A DNA stretch of 64,000 nucleotides from Rhabditoides inermis (GCA_963966185.1 CAWZYM010000248.1:1-64000), one strand, 5' to 3'. Numbered from the stretch's first letter, positions 9,730 through 21,597 are shown. Program-made: numbers and translations. The notes: generated from the sequence alone by a model not told the origin.

Positions 9730-12531
9730 TCATGCTTGGGTGCTGAATATGCCGTTTGATATGGACGAGACGGTATTGCGAGATTTCGATGAACGACAGA
9801 ACACGAAACGACGGTAATCCTGAACAAAACTGGTAGTAGAATGACTTGTGAAGCTATAGATTTGAAAGTTGCACTTTTTTTCGTTTTGTGTATCGGGTAA
9901 ACAGCCACTAGCCTTTATGAAGTAAATAATGATGAGCGGATCTAATGTGGGATGAACGGAAATGGAAATGGGGAGAAGTGACGCCCATCGCCCTGAAAAA
10001 CGAGACTCTCGCGTTGCGCTGATATCGTTTCATGTTTACCCAGATCTATTTGGAACAGCGGTGCGACAAACGCGATCGAAATAGGAAGGTACGAAAACAC
10101 GAGTGCATAGACGGTCTGTAATACGGATTAATTTTTTTATGAATGAAGTATGTATATGTGACGCACCTGGATGACGATCATCCTGAATAGGCGGAAGTGC
10201 ACCCGGCGGGCGTAGCTCACCTTGCCCTCGTCGAACTCCTTCATCGTCTTGTAGCAGCAGAACACGATCATCTATGAGGAATGCTCACTGGTACTGTCCA
10301 CCGCACTCACCACACATATGCAGCTGAGTATCACGAACATGCACGCCACCGAGACGACGAGGTGACGGTTGAGGCGGCTCGACCCGTCCGTGCCAACCTA
10401 CAGTGTTCATAGAAGGAACATCACGCATGTTTTGGACGAGCGGATGAGCGCGTTTAGCATTGCATGACGGACGCACCTCCCAGAAGAAGATGGAGCAGAA
10501 CACGTGGTCGTTGAGGTTGAGTCCGTGCTCCCGCTGCACCAGCTCGTTCATGCGCCGGATCGTGTACTCCCGGTTGCTCCACAGCGTCGACGCCAGGAAC
10601 GTGAACATACCTAGTACAAGTGTTCCCCAGTTCCCCATGCTGTTTTTTTTCATGATTTTTCCTAGACTTTCATTTTTCAATCGAGTTCAATCAAATCAAT
10701 ATTTCAGACGCACACACCTGGAGTGAGTATGGAGACGACCGCGACGAGCACGTTCGTGGGGAACTCGATGAAGAGGAACATGTAGAAGGGTCTCAATGTA
10801 AATGTTGGATGATAGTAGATCGCGGCGACTCACTGGCAGAGCGTGATGTATCGGTAGAGGAAGTGGACTGCGAGTGCCACGAGACAGGTGCAGAACGAGG
10901 CGACATAGAGAGACGACAGGACGACATTCAGAATTGGCACCCGACACGTGAAGATGAACAGCGTGGCGTCCCCCGCATTCACCACCACCTAGAACCAGTA
11001 GATGAAGTGTTTTTAAATAAAATCCGAGTACAAGTAAGATCTGGCGCAGATGTTCTTTTTAAGGAAATTGTATGTGTGAAATTTTTTATTCATAACTATC
11101 ACACGATCCGCGTAAGAACCGGACGAGGTGGGACCTAGGAACTTGTGCGCGGTTATAGGGGTTTTCAAGGGTGCTCTACAAGGTTGTATAGGTGATTTTG
11201 TCCCAATATGCAAATTTGGTCAGTTAAGGGACCATGACCTCAAATCAGTCAGTTTTTGTCCAAAACTATTTTTGAAAAGCTTGTTCGATTTGTCTTAATA
11301 TTAAAAGACTTTTTGTACATAAACATTTTTTTTCATAAAACAAAAAAGAAAAAAGTTATGATCAAAAATTTTCAAAAATTTTCATATTTTATTTTTTTGA
11401 GATCTTTTCGCCTCGAAACAACAAAAACGACTAACATCATTCGATTCTACGCGTTTAATCTAATCACTATGTTTTTTTTCGTGAAAATCTGGTGTTGCCT
11501 TTTCTTCCATCCAGAGCGATGAAAATGGCCCGAAATAAGAATTTTGCGATTTACCGCCATTTTCCAAGTCTTTCGTTTCGAAACAACAGAAACCACTACT
11601 ATATTCGGATTCTACATTTTTTAGTTAGTATTAGTTTTGGTTTATAGCCAAATCCGATGTTGCCTTTTCTTCCATCCAGAGCGATGAAAATGGCTCACGG
11701 ATGAACACAAAGGCAACATCAGATTTGCCTGAAAACAACTACACAGACTAATTCAAAGGTGCAAAATCCGAATATAGTAGTGATTTTTGTTATTTCGGAT
11801 TGGAAGATATGAAAAATGGCGGTAGAACGCAAAATTTTTATTTCGGGCCATTTTCATCGCTCTGGATGGAAGAAAAGGCAACACCAGATTTTCACGAAAA
11901 AAATCATAGTAATTTGATTTAACGCGTAGATTCGAATGGTGTTGGTCGTTTTTGTTGTTTCGAGGCGAAAAGATCTCAAAAAAATGAAATATGAAATTTT
12001 TAAAAAATAATTCATCATAACTTTTTTCTTTTTTGTTTTATGAAAAAAATGTTCGTGTACAAAATGTCTTATAATATCAAGACAAATCGAACGAGCTATT
12101 AAAAAATAATTTTGGACAAAAACTGACTGATTTGAGGTCATGGTCCCTTAACTGACCAAATTTGCATATTGGGACAAAATCACCTATACTACCTTGTAGA
12201 GCACCCTTGAAAACCCCTATAACCGCGCACTTAGCTCCTAGGTCCCATCTGCCCGAAATTCGTCCGATTCTTACGCGGATCGTGTGCTATATTCTGTTCA
12301 TAATAAGAGTCAACTCACCGGCGCTGCCAGCATGTGAGCGATGCCGAATACGAGGTCTCCCACCGCGAATATCTGCAGAAAGTGTTTGTAGTGGTCCATT
12401 CGCCGGGAAGCGAAGAAGATGGCTATGGAGAGGAGGATGTTGAAGGCGATGGCAAAGACGGACATGGTGTGTCCCAGCAGGTAAACGAGGTCGTGCAGCG
12501 GCGACGCGGACAGCTCGCTCGACAGGTTCAT
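9730..12531 (-). CDS. Str-like chemoreceptor GPCR (receptor B)
   Basis: Seven-transmembrane chemoreceptor of the Str superfamily, paralogue of receptor A. Nine exons: 12531-12319, 10988-10834, 10791-10718, 10610-10477, 10397-10311, 10271-10167, 10115-10040, 9992-9913, 9819-9730. They total 1014 nt (337 aa), a typical Str length. The ATG sits seven nt after TTCATTCAG, a probable spliced-leader acceptor. Hallmarks are VHFLYRYITL after TM3, PFYMFLFIEFP in TM4, FSYLPISIAF in TM6, and SVHPTLDPLIIIYFIK followed by DYRRFVF at the tail, the usual Str ending. The last intron appears to use a GC donor (AAG/GCTAGT), because only that junction restores IK-DYRR. The first intron (12318-10989) is swollen by a palindromic element. 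Third positions are GC-rich, unlike receptor A. The gene looks intact. Confidence 0.92.
11100..12286. mobile_element. 1.19-kb palindromic fold-back element in receptor B intron 1
   Basis: The ends are CACACGATCCGCGTAAGAA on the left and its reverse complement on the right. The sequence stays self-complementary inward for nearly the whole length, with arms of about 590 bp and almost no loop. Matching words include CCTATAACCGCGCAC, TGGTCCCTTAACTGACCAAA, TTTGGACAAAAACTGACTGA and CATTTTCATCGCTCTGGATG. Mirror-image open frames at 11256-11522 (+) and 11854-12141 (-) encode nearly the same Lys/Phe-rich peptide only because of the symmetry. There is no transposase. The strand is arbitrary, but transcription of receptor B would place the whole hairpin in its pre-mRNA. 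Confidence 0.9.
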
Positions 12532-13424
12532 GGGGAACTGAATGAAGAGGTGTAACACTCAGTGGCGCCAGGCATGTGATGATAACACAAAATCGGAGGA
12601 GATGATTGATTTGATATTCGGCATAAACATTAACGCGTTTTTATGAGAAGAAAGTTGATGCGAATTACCGCGAAGATACAGAATGATTCGATACGCAAAC
12701 GCTAAATGGGATCTCTGAGTGTCAATAATTATGTAGAAAAAACATTGCGTTAGTCCTGAATGATGGTGTGTTGCAGGCGCCAACGAGTAATTGTGGGATG
12801 GGGACGACTGCGGCGTACTAATATCATGTCTTAACTCACATTTGAGAGTTGTTTTTTGCCTGCTAGTGTAAGGCAACTTGCGTAGATCATGGCATATGCG
12901 CAGTTTTTGTTGTCTGTAAAAAATATTTGACGAAGACGGTAGCATTGTATGCTAATGCCAGTCCGTGTAATCCCTCAATGTTAATGTCATCTGAAACACC
13001 TTATGTATTTTGATATATTTTGAATGAGTGTCAATCAAATTACATGTTCATCTACCATTATCCATTGGCAAAAAAACTGATGCATCGTTCTGTATGATCA
13101 CTAACACAGTAACTTGTTATTGTGAGCCCGCAAATGAAAACGGTATGTTCAAAATCCACGATGTTGTTTTCAACAAGAAATCCTGAACAGTGGCCTATTT
13201 TTAACAACTTTTAATGATTTATAGTCCACAAAAACACAAACAAACTTTTATTGGAACGGAAAAACAAAGGTTCATCGTGATTGAGAAACGCTCATCGGTA
13301 ACTCTGATCGCAGAATTTCTAATTCCCGCTTGAAAAAACATAGCAAACCCGGTTTGTATCTATAGCTGCTCGTGTCTTGAGTATATCTACCGCACTCAAG
13401 ATATCTTCCACAACTATCCCTCGT

Positions 13425-13500
13425 GGTATTGTGGATAGCATGCGCGGCTGATGATGTGACTAACCCTGATTCGATTCCCACCGCACCCGCATGTTTTGTG
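13425..13500 (+). repeat. tRNA-like trace
   Basis: GTGGTATTGTGGATAGCATG resembles an A-box region. A B-box-like TTCGATTCCC follows about 45 nt later. The stems do not close well, so this is a likely tRNA-derived repeat fragment. Confidence 0.4.
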
Positions 13501-13626
13501 TAATTCTTCACGTGATTTTAATCCACTTTTTAACTGGCACCGTGAGTTTTTTGGCGAGCAAACAAACGCGCGAAATTTGAAAATTTACGATCAGCATGCT
13601 TTTTGAATAGGCCCCTATATCTTTGA

Positions 13627-14555
13627 AGGTAGCGTACCCTCTGAACTCATAACTTCAAATTTGAAGTTTGTGTTGTTTGTTTGTACAATCTCCATACCAG
13701 AAACATAATTAGTTAATATACAATGTCTTATATATCGGTAACCTCATGCACATTATCTTCTTCTTCATTTTTGTAGACGTGGGCTCGGTCTCTTGAAATA
13801 ACTTGTTCTTGTGTGCCAGCGAGGAAGCAGAGCAGTATTCCTTCTTGTGAGGGGTAGAATCAGATCACGTCATCTGAAACAATCAATCAATAAACATTCA
13901 CAACAATAACTTATATGTACGTTGATACAAAAGTTTAAAAAACACATGTTAAAACACTCGCTTATTTCTGAAATTCAATCCAAGTGTACGTTGCGCGACT
14001 TTTGTTTATCATGTGGCACTGAAACAAACATGATAGACGACAATTGTAACATAACACATCAAAATACAACATACAACACACAGAAAGTTATAAACAAACA
14101 ACAAGAAAAAAAGCAAAGATAGAACATATGTTTTCGTAACAAGAAACATGTCAAATCGCTACAAAAAGGAAAAGATTTTCTTTCGGGACAAATTTGAAAC
14201 TCAAAAATGTACGCTCTCCCAGCTTCGAAAGTAGCTGGATCGAAGCTGGGGGTGCGCGAACCTCGATCCAGCTTCGGACGAGCCTAGCAAAATCTCGCCC
14301 CCAATTTCTCGTTTCCTCGAGCTTCGATTCAGCTACGAAAAAAGCTCAATTCAGCATTTTTCGTCTCCAGCTTCGAAAAAGCTACGATCTAAGCTGTGCT
14401 CTATTTGCTAGCTTGTGCACACAATTGCAGGTAAACGTCAAACTTCAAATATATTTTTATATTTCTAAAATTGTTATTTTTGACTTTCTTACTTTCATGT
14501 TATGGATTTATAACTAACAAATAATAAGTTATAAACTGGTAATAACAACTCGTGC
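13627..14555. mobile_element. TTAA-type MITE, family 1, copy 3 (truncated, inverted)
   Basis: The left end AGGTAGCGTACCCTCTGAAC follows TTGA, a decayed TTAA. The sequence then follows the reverse complement of copy 2 (CTTCAAATTTG.., GTTAATATAC..). Near 14507-14552 the words CTAACAAATAATAAGT and GTAATAACAACTCGTG match the other end of copy 2, but the terminal repeat itself is missing. The 0.75 kb between includes unrelated sequence, so the copy looks interrupted by another insertion and has lost its right terminus. Confidence 0.6.
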
Positions 14556-14991
14556 GACCAGAATTGCGTAAGTACAACAAGCATTATCTTCAAAAAACCA
14601 GTGGCCTACTTTGGCGTCACGAAACGGTCATGCAAATGTCAAAAAGCTCTTTTATTCACGTGCACTCTTGAACCTTTGAGCATGTGCCGTCGGCAAATGA
14701 AAGATCGGGCGGTGGAGAACAATCGAGCTTTCGTACCTTTGAAAAACTTGACGTAAAAGAGCATTCTATTCCAGGTGACAAAATGTCAGAAAACCTCGTG
14801 CATTTTATTTATAGGACTAGTTATACATACACCTGCTCTTTTTTCCACAAAAAAAATCATGTGTTGTCACCTTTGAAAAATGCTGATGGAATCTATTTAA
14901 AATTCCAAATATTAATGCTGTACAAACTTTTACTGCAATTTTGTTTACTTTTTCGTTTGACAAGCTTCTATTTATATCGCGCAAAAAGTGT

Positions 14992-15051
14992 TGTTTTACG
15001 TCATTTGGAAGGCGAATCATAACAGATTCGCCTTCCAAAGGACGTAAAACA
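14992..15051. repeat. Near-perfect 27-bp hairpin with 6-nt loop
   Basis: The arms 14992-15018 and 15025-15051 pair at 26 of 27 positions around the loop ATAACA. Each arm contains TTGGAAGGCGAATC or its complement. The stem is too symmetric for chance. It could be the fused termini of a decayed element, or an expressed hairpin RNA. Confidence 0.85.
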
Positions 15052-15430
15052 TTCTTCTTCTTTTCCCCGCGGCGTGCGGTCGGGTCCTCATTTTGCCCCA
15101 CCGCCGCGGAATGTTCGGTCATCGACAAGAATCCTTCCCGAGTAACCAGTGAGGCGGCGGTAAGTACCCTCATGAGAAAGCAGCTATGGCGCGAGGAGAT
15201 ACTGATTGGCATGAAGGCAAAGAAAACCTCGGAGCTCTACACGTCAAGAATGATATTCTAATGGTCTAGGAATGATTATCGATCAAATATCGTCTTCCCA
15301 CCACTAACCTCGTCAGTCTACCTGTCTTTCCCCGGCGTTAGCCTGTGTATTTAGTGTCTTAGGCACTACTGTATGCTTCATATCATTGTGATTGTGATGT
15401 CATATTCAGATAAAACGATTCCGGATAAAC

Positions 15431-15450
15431 GATTGATTGATTGATTGATT
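15431..15450. repeat. TGAT short tandem repeat
   Basis: Four to five TGAT units follow GATAAACGAT. Such tails are common at the 3' end of some non-LTR retroelements, but no reverse transcriptase sequence is present here. Confidence 0.6.
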
Positions 15451-16201
15451 ACGTCATTTTTCAGGATAATGTTTCATTTGTTGTCTCTCTGAGTTCTAAC
15501 TTTCAGAATTTTCAAGCATTTTTCAAGATAGGATAATCTTTACTACTTCAATCGGATTACAGATAAAACTGTAAATCGTGCATTAATGTGCGCGCTCTTT
15601 AACCACAACACGGTTTGCGCTACAAGTAGTGTGCAGTCTTCAAGCTACCAGAACCAGAGGAAAAGCATTGCCTCTTTGATGAGGTCTGACTGCACATATA
15701 TATGCTTCCTCCCCCTCACTCTTTGTCCGCAAGTGGCTGTCCCGCTTGAAAGTTTGCGCGCGTATCTCCTTTCCGTAAAAAAGCATGACAACCCAAAATG
15801 GAACCATACGAACATATTAATTTTATTATTATGACACTCTGAAAAGAAGCAATACGATGTTTTCACAAAGATTTTAATAGACCTTTGTCTAATAAGATTT
15901 TTTGACCCGGTTTGCATGTGTGTTGTTAGCCCCTATTTTATGTGTTGGATAGGAAGAAGAATGATTCGAATGAAGATATCATCGCTTTCTTGTTGCATAG
16001 ATGGTAGAGAGATATGGCAATCGCAGTCACGATTCACATCCTCAGATATCGCATATCAAATCAAGTTATAGAATCTAAACCGTAAATGTTTTATCATCAC
16101 CGCTTTTGTGCGCTTTGCATGAAGAGACTCTTTGCGTGGGAAAACATGTTATTTGAGAATCGTGTTCAACCACAAAATTGAAATATTGCAGTACTGTGTA
16201 T

Positions 16202-19200
16202 TTATCGGTGTCGTATGCAGCTGTCCTCGTCTCCTTGGGCGACGAACAGCACGTAGTAGGCGAACCAGGCGACGAACATGAGTGGGGAGAGGACGCGACA
16301 CACCGCGTCCACACGGTGGTACAGACGGGTGAGACGACGACGCTCAGACTGCAACACGGAGTGTGTAGCACGGTTAACACCACAGTGCACCCACCATTTT
16401 GCCGAACAATACGTTTGGCAGACTAGTTCAGAAGGTGTATAGTATACAACAGCCAGGTAGGAGATAGAAGATAAGTAACACTCGTACCTGGAACTCTGCC
16501 CTTGCGAGTTCATGTGGCGCGCGCTGTGCGTTCTTCTCCATGGCTCGCGACTGCTTGATCAGTGCCAGCACGACCAGCGACTCCACCAGAGAGATCACAG
16601 TGAACGCCTGGGAAGGGCAAGGAGTGATAAAGCAAAAAAAAAGAAACAGAAGCGTTCAGCAGTTACCTCCACGTGCGCAAGGGGAAATCGACATTTCATT
16701 TGCAGCAAAACACTGTATCCGCGCAGCAGTATCCGCGCAGTGACGAAAGAGAAGGTGAGTACGTTATTCTATATGTACCTTCATGGCGGCGAACCAGTGG
16801 TCGATGGCTGTGAGGTAGGAGGTGCGCACCTCCTGGTTGCCCTTCTCCATCTGCACCAGAGTGAGCAGCACCTGGGGGAGAAAGGGTGACAGAGAGAGAG
16901 AGACAGAGACAGAGAGAGACAGAGAGAGAGAGAGACCTACTGTTATAGGTGTGACGATGCGCACGTCTTCATAGTGATAGGGCACATAGGGAGCCACCCA
17001 CGCGAACATCATCGCCAGTGTAGACGGAATGTACTGAAGAGAGAGATGAAAAATGAGAATGAGTCTATGCTAGTTAGTGGTTCGGATTGTAATATTCGAA
17101 CCGTGTTTCACCTCCGTTACAAACCTTTTCCACAATGAACCGACCGCCGTCTCTCTCCAGATGAAAGGCGAGTCGAATGCACGACGAGCGAACTGGAACA
17201 CTGAACGAGTGACACGGCTGACACCCCCACTCACTCAGCTTGCCCTCCACGCGACAGTAGTCAGTGTCGATCTTCTCCACAGACAGCTCCGGCAGGGCCA
17301 GGCTGAAACCACTTGTCAACAGTCGGAAAACACCCTTCCTCACCTTCCCACAAAGTGGAGTGGCTTGGTGTGCCACGTAAAGCGAACGAACGAGTCCGGA
17401 TAGGCGACTGAAAATGGTGTGAAAATCCCAATCAGTCATTACTGCATGTTTATTGTGTGTCTACAGTACAGTCTACCACCAGATCCACTGCAGCACTCAC
17501 TACTGGCTATGCGGAGGTCGCATAGCTGTCGGTCGTGTGGGTAGCGGCAGAAGATCATGGGGCAGTCGGGCAGCAGAGTCGTCCTGAAAGCACTCATCCC
17601 TGCTCGCGACTGGCTCTTCCATGCACTCACTCACCGCAGAGTGTAGGTGACGAGTCCCTGCGGTGTGATACGCATGCGGAAGTTGGGAAACGAGACGCGG
17701 TGGAAGTAGGAGTACTTGGAGTTGACAAAGTACGGGTCCGGACGCCAGATCTGGTCCAGCAACTAAAACAATTATGAGTGACATTTGTTTGAAGTTCCGT
17801 ACCTGCTTCTCTCTGATACGCACGGGTTTCGTGTACTTGTTGGCAAGTCTGAAAACTGAGTTTCACCACATTCAATAAAAAAAACAACTGTACGTAGTAT
17901 CAATCTACGAAGTTCCTGTTCGTTCATAATTTTGTGGAAATGAAAATCCTATTTTATTTCAAAGTAGCATGTAGGAGCCAGTCGTTTTCAGAACCACTCT
18001 GCTGCCAGACTGTTTTATGACATATCGCTGGTGTACACCAATATGATCTATGTCGTATGCGCACCGCATGTCGAACCAGCGCATTTCCATCTCCACGTCT
18101 ATCGTGTACTCCATCAGTTCGCTGTTGAAGTTGGCCAGGTGGAGAATGTTCAGCTGCACTCGCACGTTCACCGGGATGTCTGTAAAACAACACACGTGGA
18201 ACTCCTTCTGATTGAGAAAAAGAAAGTCTTTCTGAAAATGTGAGGCAACAACAAGAAGTGGTTATTCTTTTACGTGTTTTCGACCCCCCCTCTCTATAAC
18301 TTACAAAAACGTACCTGCAAAAATTAGCGGCACAGTGTTGTTGTCGTAGTTGACGGCTGATAGGACAGGTAGGATGAAGCTACTGCCGTAGTCTCTGGGG
18401 ATAAAAAATAATAAGCAACGCTTTGTTTCTTCAGAGTTACGATAGAAGCGTTGCTTGATAACTGAGTAAATTTAGCTGTTTTGTTACTTCATCCTTCAAA
18501 AAAGATAAAGACTTGATTTGTCAGTTTTCTTAGGTATACGGAATAACTTATTCAACCTGTGATTATCTCCAGCTTCCTCTTCCAGCACTGTCATATTGCT
18601 GAGCTTCTCCCGCAATTCACCGATGTTCGCCTCCCGAACATCGAGCGACATCAACTCCTGCAAGCTTTCAACAAATCGTTGTGTGTGTTAAAAAAAATGA
18701 AACTCAAAATCCAAGAATGTTACCTTCTCCAGCAGGTTTGCATCGATGGTAGCATGGGTGAGGGTGCGGCGGGCGTAGATAGGCCCGGCGCGATAGGAGA
18801 GCGACTGGCCCGAGACCTGCAAGAAAGATACTCTTTCCACTGACTACAGGCTGATGAGAAGAGTCTCGCGCAGCGAATAATTGTCTTTATCGCGCTTAAA
18901 GGAACAGTGACGACTTATTTTCGACTCGGAGTGTTATTAAAAATCATATTAATCTAACACATTCGCAGTTTTTGCGAAAGAACGACGATTCTGCGTTGTT
19001 TTCGAATCTACCAATGCTAAGATTGCAGCTGAAAATTTGAATTTTCCGCCAACGTTTCACTGCAAAAACTGGGATCAGAAGCGCAAATGAACAACGCTCT
19101 GTCACTTTATGGCAATCTTCGCGGTTTCGAGTTCCAAATGTTTTGTTCGTGTGAAAATGAGGAGTTGTGGCAGCTTGTTGCAGATATAAGTCGCCACTGT

Positions 19201-19864
19201 GCCTTTAAGGAGAATCTGCACACAGAATCTCTCTCCCACATTCGCGCACCTCTGTCCGCGTGAGGTTCTGCCACGCCCAGTGCTGCTCCGGCTGGAAGTA
19301 TTTCGGCGGCCCCTTGTGCTTTGCTTGCTCGAGCTTCTTGTCTGATGTCGGTGGTTGATGTTGGACGAGAACTGGCTGAAAAGGTGTTGGTGTGAAACAT
19401 GAACCCGACCACACTCACCTCCTCGTTGAAGACGACCCTCTCGAACTGCTCGGAACGCGAAGGGGAGTGCGGTGTGTTGATAGGTGTTTGGGGAAGCTTG
19501 AATCTTCCTCTTACTGCCAAGTTTTAGCAATTCGATGCGCACGGGTTTTTTTTGCAGCAATTACTAATAAAGAATGTGTTGTTTTTTGTAGTTTTTTAAA
19601 ACTTTTTTGTTTGCATCCTTTCCGTGATTGAGAGTGAAAATGACTGATTGGATAAACGTAGATTGGCATTGGATAAGCTCATTTGATTGGTTTTTAAAAA
19701 CAGTAAAATGTTTTAAAAAAGACTGCGAACTAACTTGAAGCTGTTTCGATTTGACCGTGTTTTCTGTTCGCAGAGGAACTCGATTGTCGCCTTGGGTCTG
19801 CGTCGCTCGGATCAACATCGACGAGAAGGGAGAGAAGTGCGGGGAAGAGAGCGGCTGGAGTGGA

Positions 19865-19923
<59 letters not shown>

Positions 19924-20772
19924 GTATAATTGGAGAACTCACTTTGCTGCCTTCCTCATCTGCTAGTGAAGCTCTAAAATTCAGAAGCGAGATCGGACCT
20001 GAAAAGCTAATATCACAGATCACCGTAATAGAGTTTCTCCAGCTCTAACTATTTTTAAATTAGTGTGTCTCCACAACCTTACAACATGCGCAATTGTGTC
20101 AACGCGAGAGAGGGGGTCGTGAAACTGCACGCGAAACAACAATGCGAGTGCATCGACAGTGGAACAAGTCATCGACTCCCGTCAAAAGGAGAAGTGAGTC
20201 GTTAGACGAAGTCAGTTGTTGCGCACCTATTGTCAGTAGTCGTAGTAAAAAAGCAAATATGCTAAATTTGGTCGAACATCTGACATTTATTCGGATAGAT
20301 GTATTCACCTATAGGTGTCTGTGAGAAATGAGAAACGCCACCGGCACACTTTCTGGTGACAACTATAACAAACTAGTATTTTGAAATTTTTGCTCGGAAC
20401 CTACAACCGAGCACAGGGGAGCTAAGTGCGTCTTATGAGTTCTTTTGAACCAAAAAAAAGTTTCATTTCATACCTTCGATTATAATGACGGCATAGATAT
20501 ATTTAACGAAGTGCTTATAGCCTGCGTCAGAGCGATAGTTTTCGATCTACCTCGCTTGCAGTTCGAAATGCGGTGCCACAACCGTCTGCCTCTCTTGTTT
20601 CGTGTGCTATTGCGGAGAGCTGACTCTCCGTCTTCCTCTGATCTACCCCGCCGCGCTCAACTTATTGCGAGCATAGAACTATACCTCCGATCAGCTGTAC
20701 TCTGTGGTAGTTCTCGAGCGGGGCTGCCAAGTGGAGAAGAACAAGGAGTGAGAGTAGGAGAAGAGTCGACAT
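16202..20772 (-). CDS. Cys-loop ligand-gated ion channel subunit (GluCl/LGC-like)
   Basis: Pentameric neurotransmitter-gated channel subunit. Eighteen exons: 20772-20685, 19854-19735, 19513-19419, 19375-19250, 18816-18724, 18657-18557, 18394-18315, 18179-18065, 17848-17803, 17762-17635, 17583-17501, 17407-17344, 17302-17231, 17200-17125, 17033-16941, 16871-16779, 16607-16488, 16348-16202. They total 1740 nt (579 aa), all in phase. Residues 1-20 look like a signal peptide (LLLLSLLVLLHL). A long unusual N-terminal extension runs to about 180. The ligand-binding domain has IWRPDPYFVNS (293-303) and the Cys-loop C338-C352. A second pair, C396/C411, is typical of GlyR, GluCl and nematode LGC channels. 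M1 starts YIPSTLAMMFAW (430), M2 is around 453-468, M3 482-509, M4 about 548-568. The M3-M4 loop is short. An extra Cys (343) lies inside the Cys-loop, and the anion-channel P-A-R before M2 is replaced by D-V-R. Exon 1 is the least certain because an 830-nt repeat-rich intron separates it. The ligand cannot be told from sequence. Confidence 0.92.
18900..19204 (+). mobile_element. TTAA-flanked MITE, family 2 (tRNA-like core), copy 2
   Basis: 305-bp element inside the intron between channel exons 19375-19250 and 18816-18724. It starts AGGAACAGTGACGACTTATT, ends with the inverted repeat AAGTCGCCACTGTGCCT, and is flanked by TTAA (18896-18899, 19205-19208). The core keeps AACGACGATTCTGCGTT and a B-box-like GGTTTCGAGTTCC. 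It is antisense to the host gene. Confidence 0.88.
19869..19921. repeat. (GA)n microsatellite
   Basis: About 26 GA units in the first channel intron. On the minus strand they give a long CT tract directly upstream of the acceptor of the exon at 19854. Confidence 0.95.
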
Positions 20773-20856
20773 GTCGTTGTCACCGCATTCTCCACACTGT
20801 CTTGCCTGATCGATCAACGAATCAGCAACCCGGTTGTACCATTATATTCCACACAC

Positions 20857-20960
20857 ATACTCTCTCTCTCCCATCTCTCTCTCTCTCTCTCTCTCTCGTT
20901 TCTTTCTCTCTTTCTCTTTCTCTCTCTCTCTTTCTCTCTCGCTCTCTCTCTCTCTCTCAC
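20857..20960. repeat. (CT)n / TTTCTC polypyrimidine tract
   Basis: Imperfect CT-rich tract of about 100 bp on the plus strand. Open frames through it (Ser-Leu repeats) are artefacts. Confidence 0.95.
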
Positions 20961-21162
20961 TCACTCATCGCTTTGTTCCGGTTCCCGGTTCTGAATTCAC
21001 ATTCTCATATGGGCACTGTTCGTCGATGCGCCCTTGTCTTTCATTACAAGTTGAAAAGATGATGCGACTATATTTTATAACATTTTTAGTAGACTCGCAG
21101 TTGATTCAGGATTCTTCAAAGTCATGTCGAGAACTGTTACATACGGTATACGGAACGCGGAA

Positions 21163-21247
21163 CGCATTGCATTGCAACGCATTGCAACGCATTGCAACGC
21201 ATTGCAACGCATTGCAACGCATTGCAACGCATTGTAACGCGTTGCAA
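21163..21247. repeat. 10-bp tandem repeat ATTGCAACGC
   Basis: Seven consecutive decamer units at 21171-21240, the last with one change (ATTGTAACGC), plus partial units at both edges. The unit is itself nearly self-complementary (GCATTGC / GCGTTGC). Non-coding upstream DNA. Confidence 0.95.
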
Positions 21248-21487
21248 TTTTTCTTCAGTACTGCGATCGCTATTTCGTGGTTCCTCCCACTTGACCACGC
21301 GCAAAGTTACCGCTCTGGCTGGCTTAGCGAGCAGCGGTCCGATTGTTCGACCTTGGATACTTTTTTTATTAGAATCTGAGATTTGCCAACTACCCTTTTG
21401 AAAACTACTCTTTTGAAAAAGTGGAACTCATTGCGGGCCCACTTTACTTGCAAATCCAACTGTACTACTGCGTTTCCTCTCTTCTCT

Positions 21488-21597
<110 letters not shown>

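Larger units (their letters stand above)
12532..16201. other. Intergenic stretch, no gene recognised
   Basis: 3.7 kb between receptor B and the ion channel (both on the minus strand). It contains the receptor B promoter side, a tRNA-like trace (13425-13500), a truncated MITE (13627-14555), an AGCTTCGA-rich patch (14200-14400), a 27-bp hairpin (14992-15051) and a TGAT tail at 15431-15450. An open frame near 15030-15260 with codon use like an exon (LMRKQLWREEILIGMKAKK) has no supporting splice sites or homology that I can see. Confidence 0.6.

Noticed and set aside
11256..12141. Two similar Lys/Phe-rich open frames on opposite strands
   Set aside because: They are mirror images produced by the 1.19-kb palindrome and have no family motif or splice context.
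15030..15261. Candidate retroelement open frame near a TGAT tail
   Set aside because: The peptide has no reverse transcriptase or endonuclease motif and the frame is short. Kept only as an intergenic note.
20445..21379. Long plus-strand frames with Ser-Leu repeats
   Set aside because: They read through CT microsatellites. The real coding sequence here is the first channel exon on the minus strand (20772-20685).
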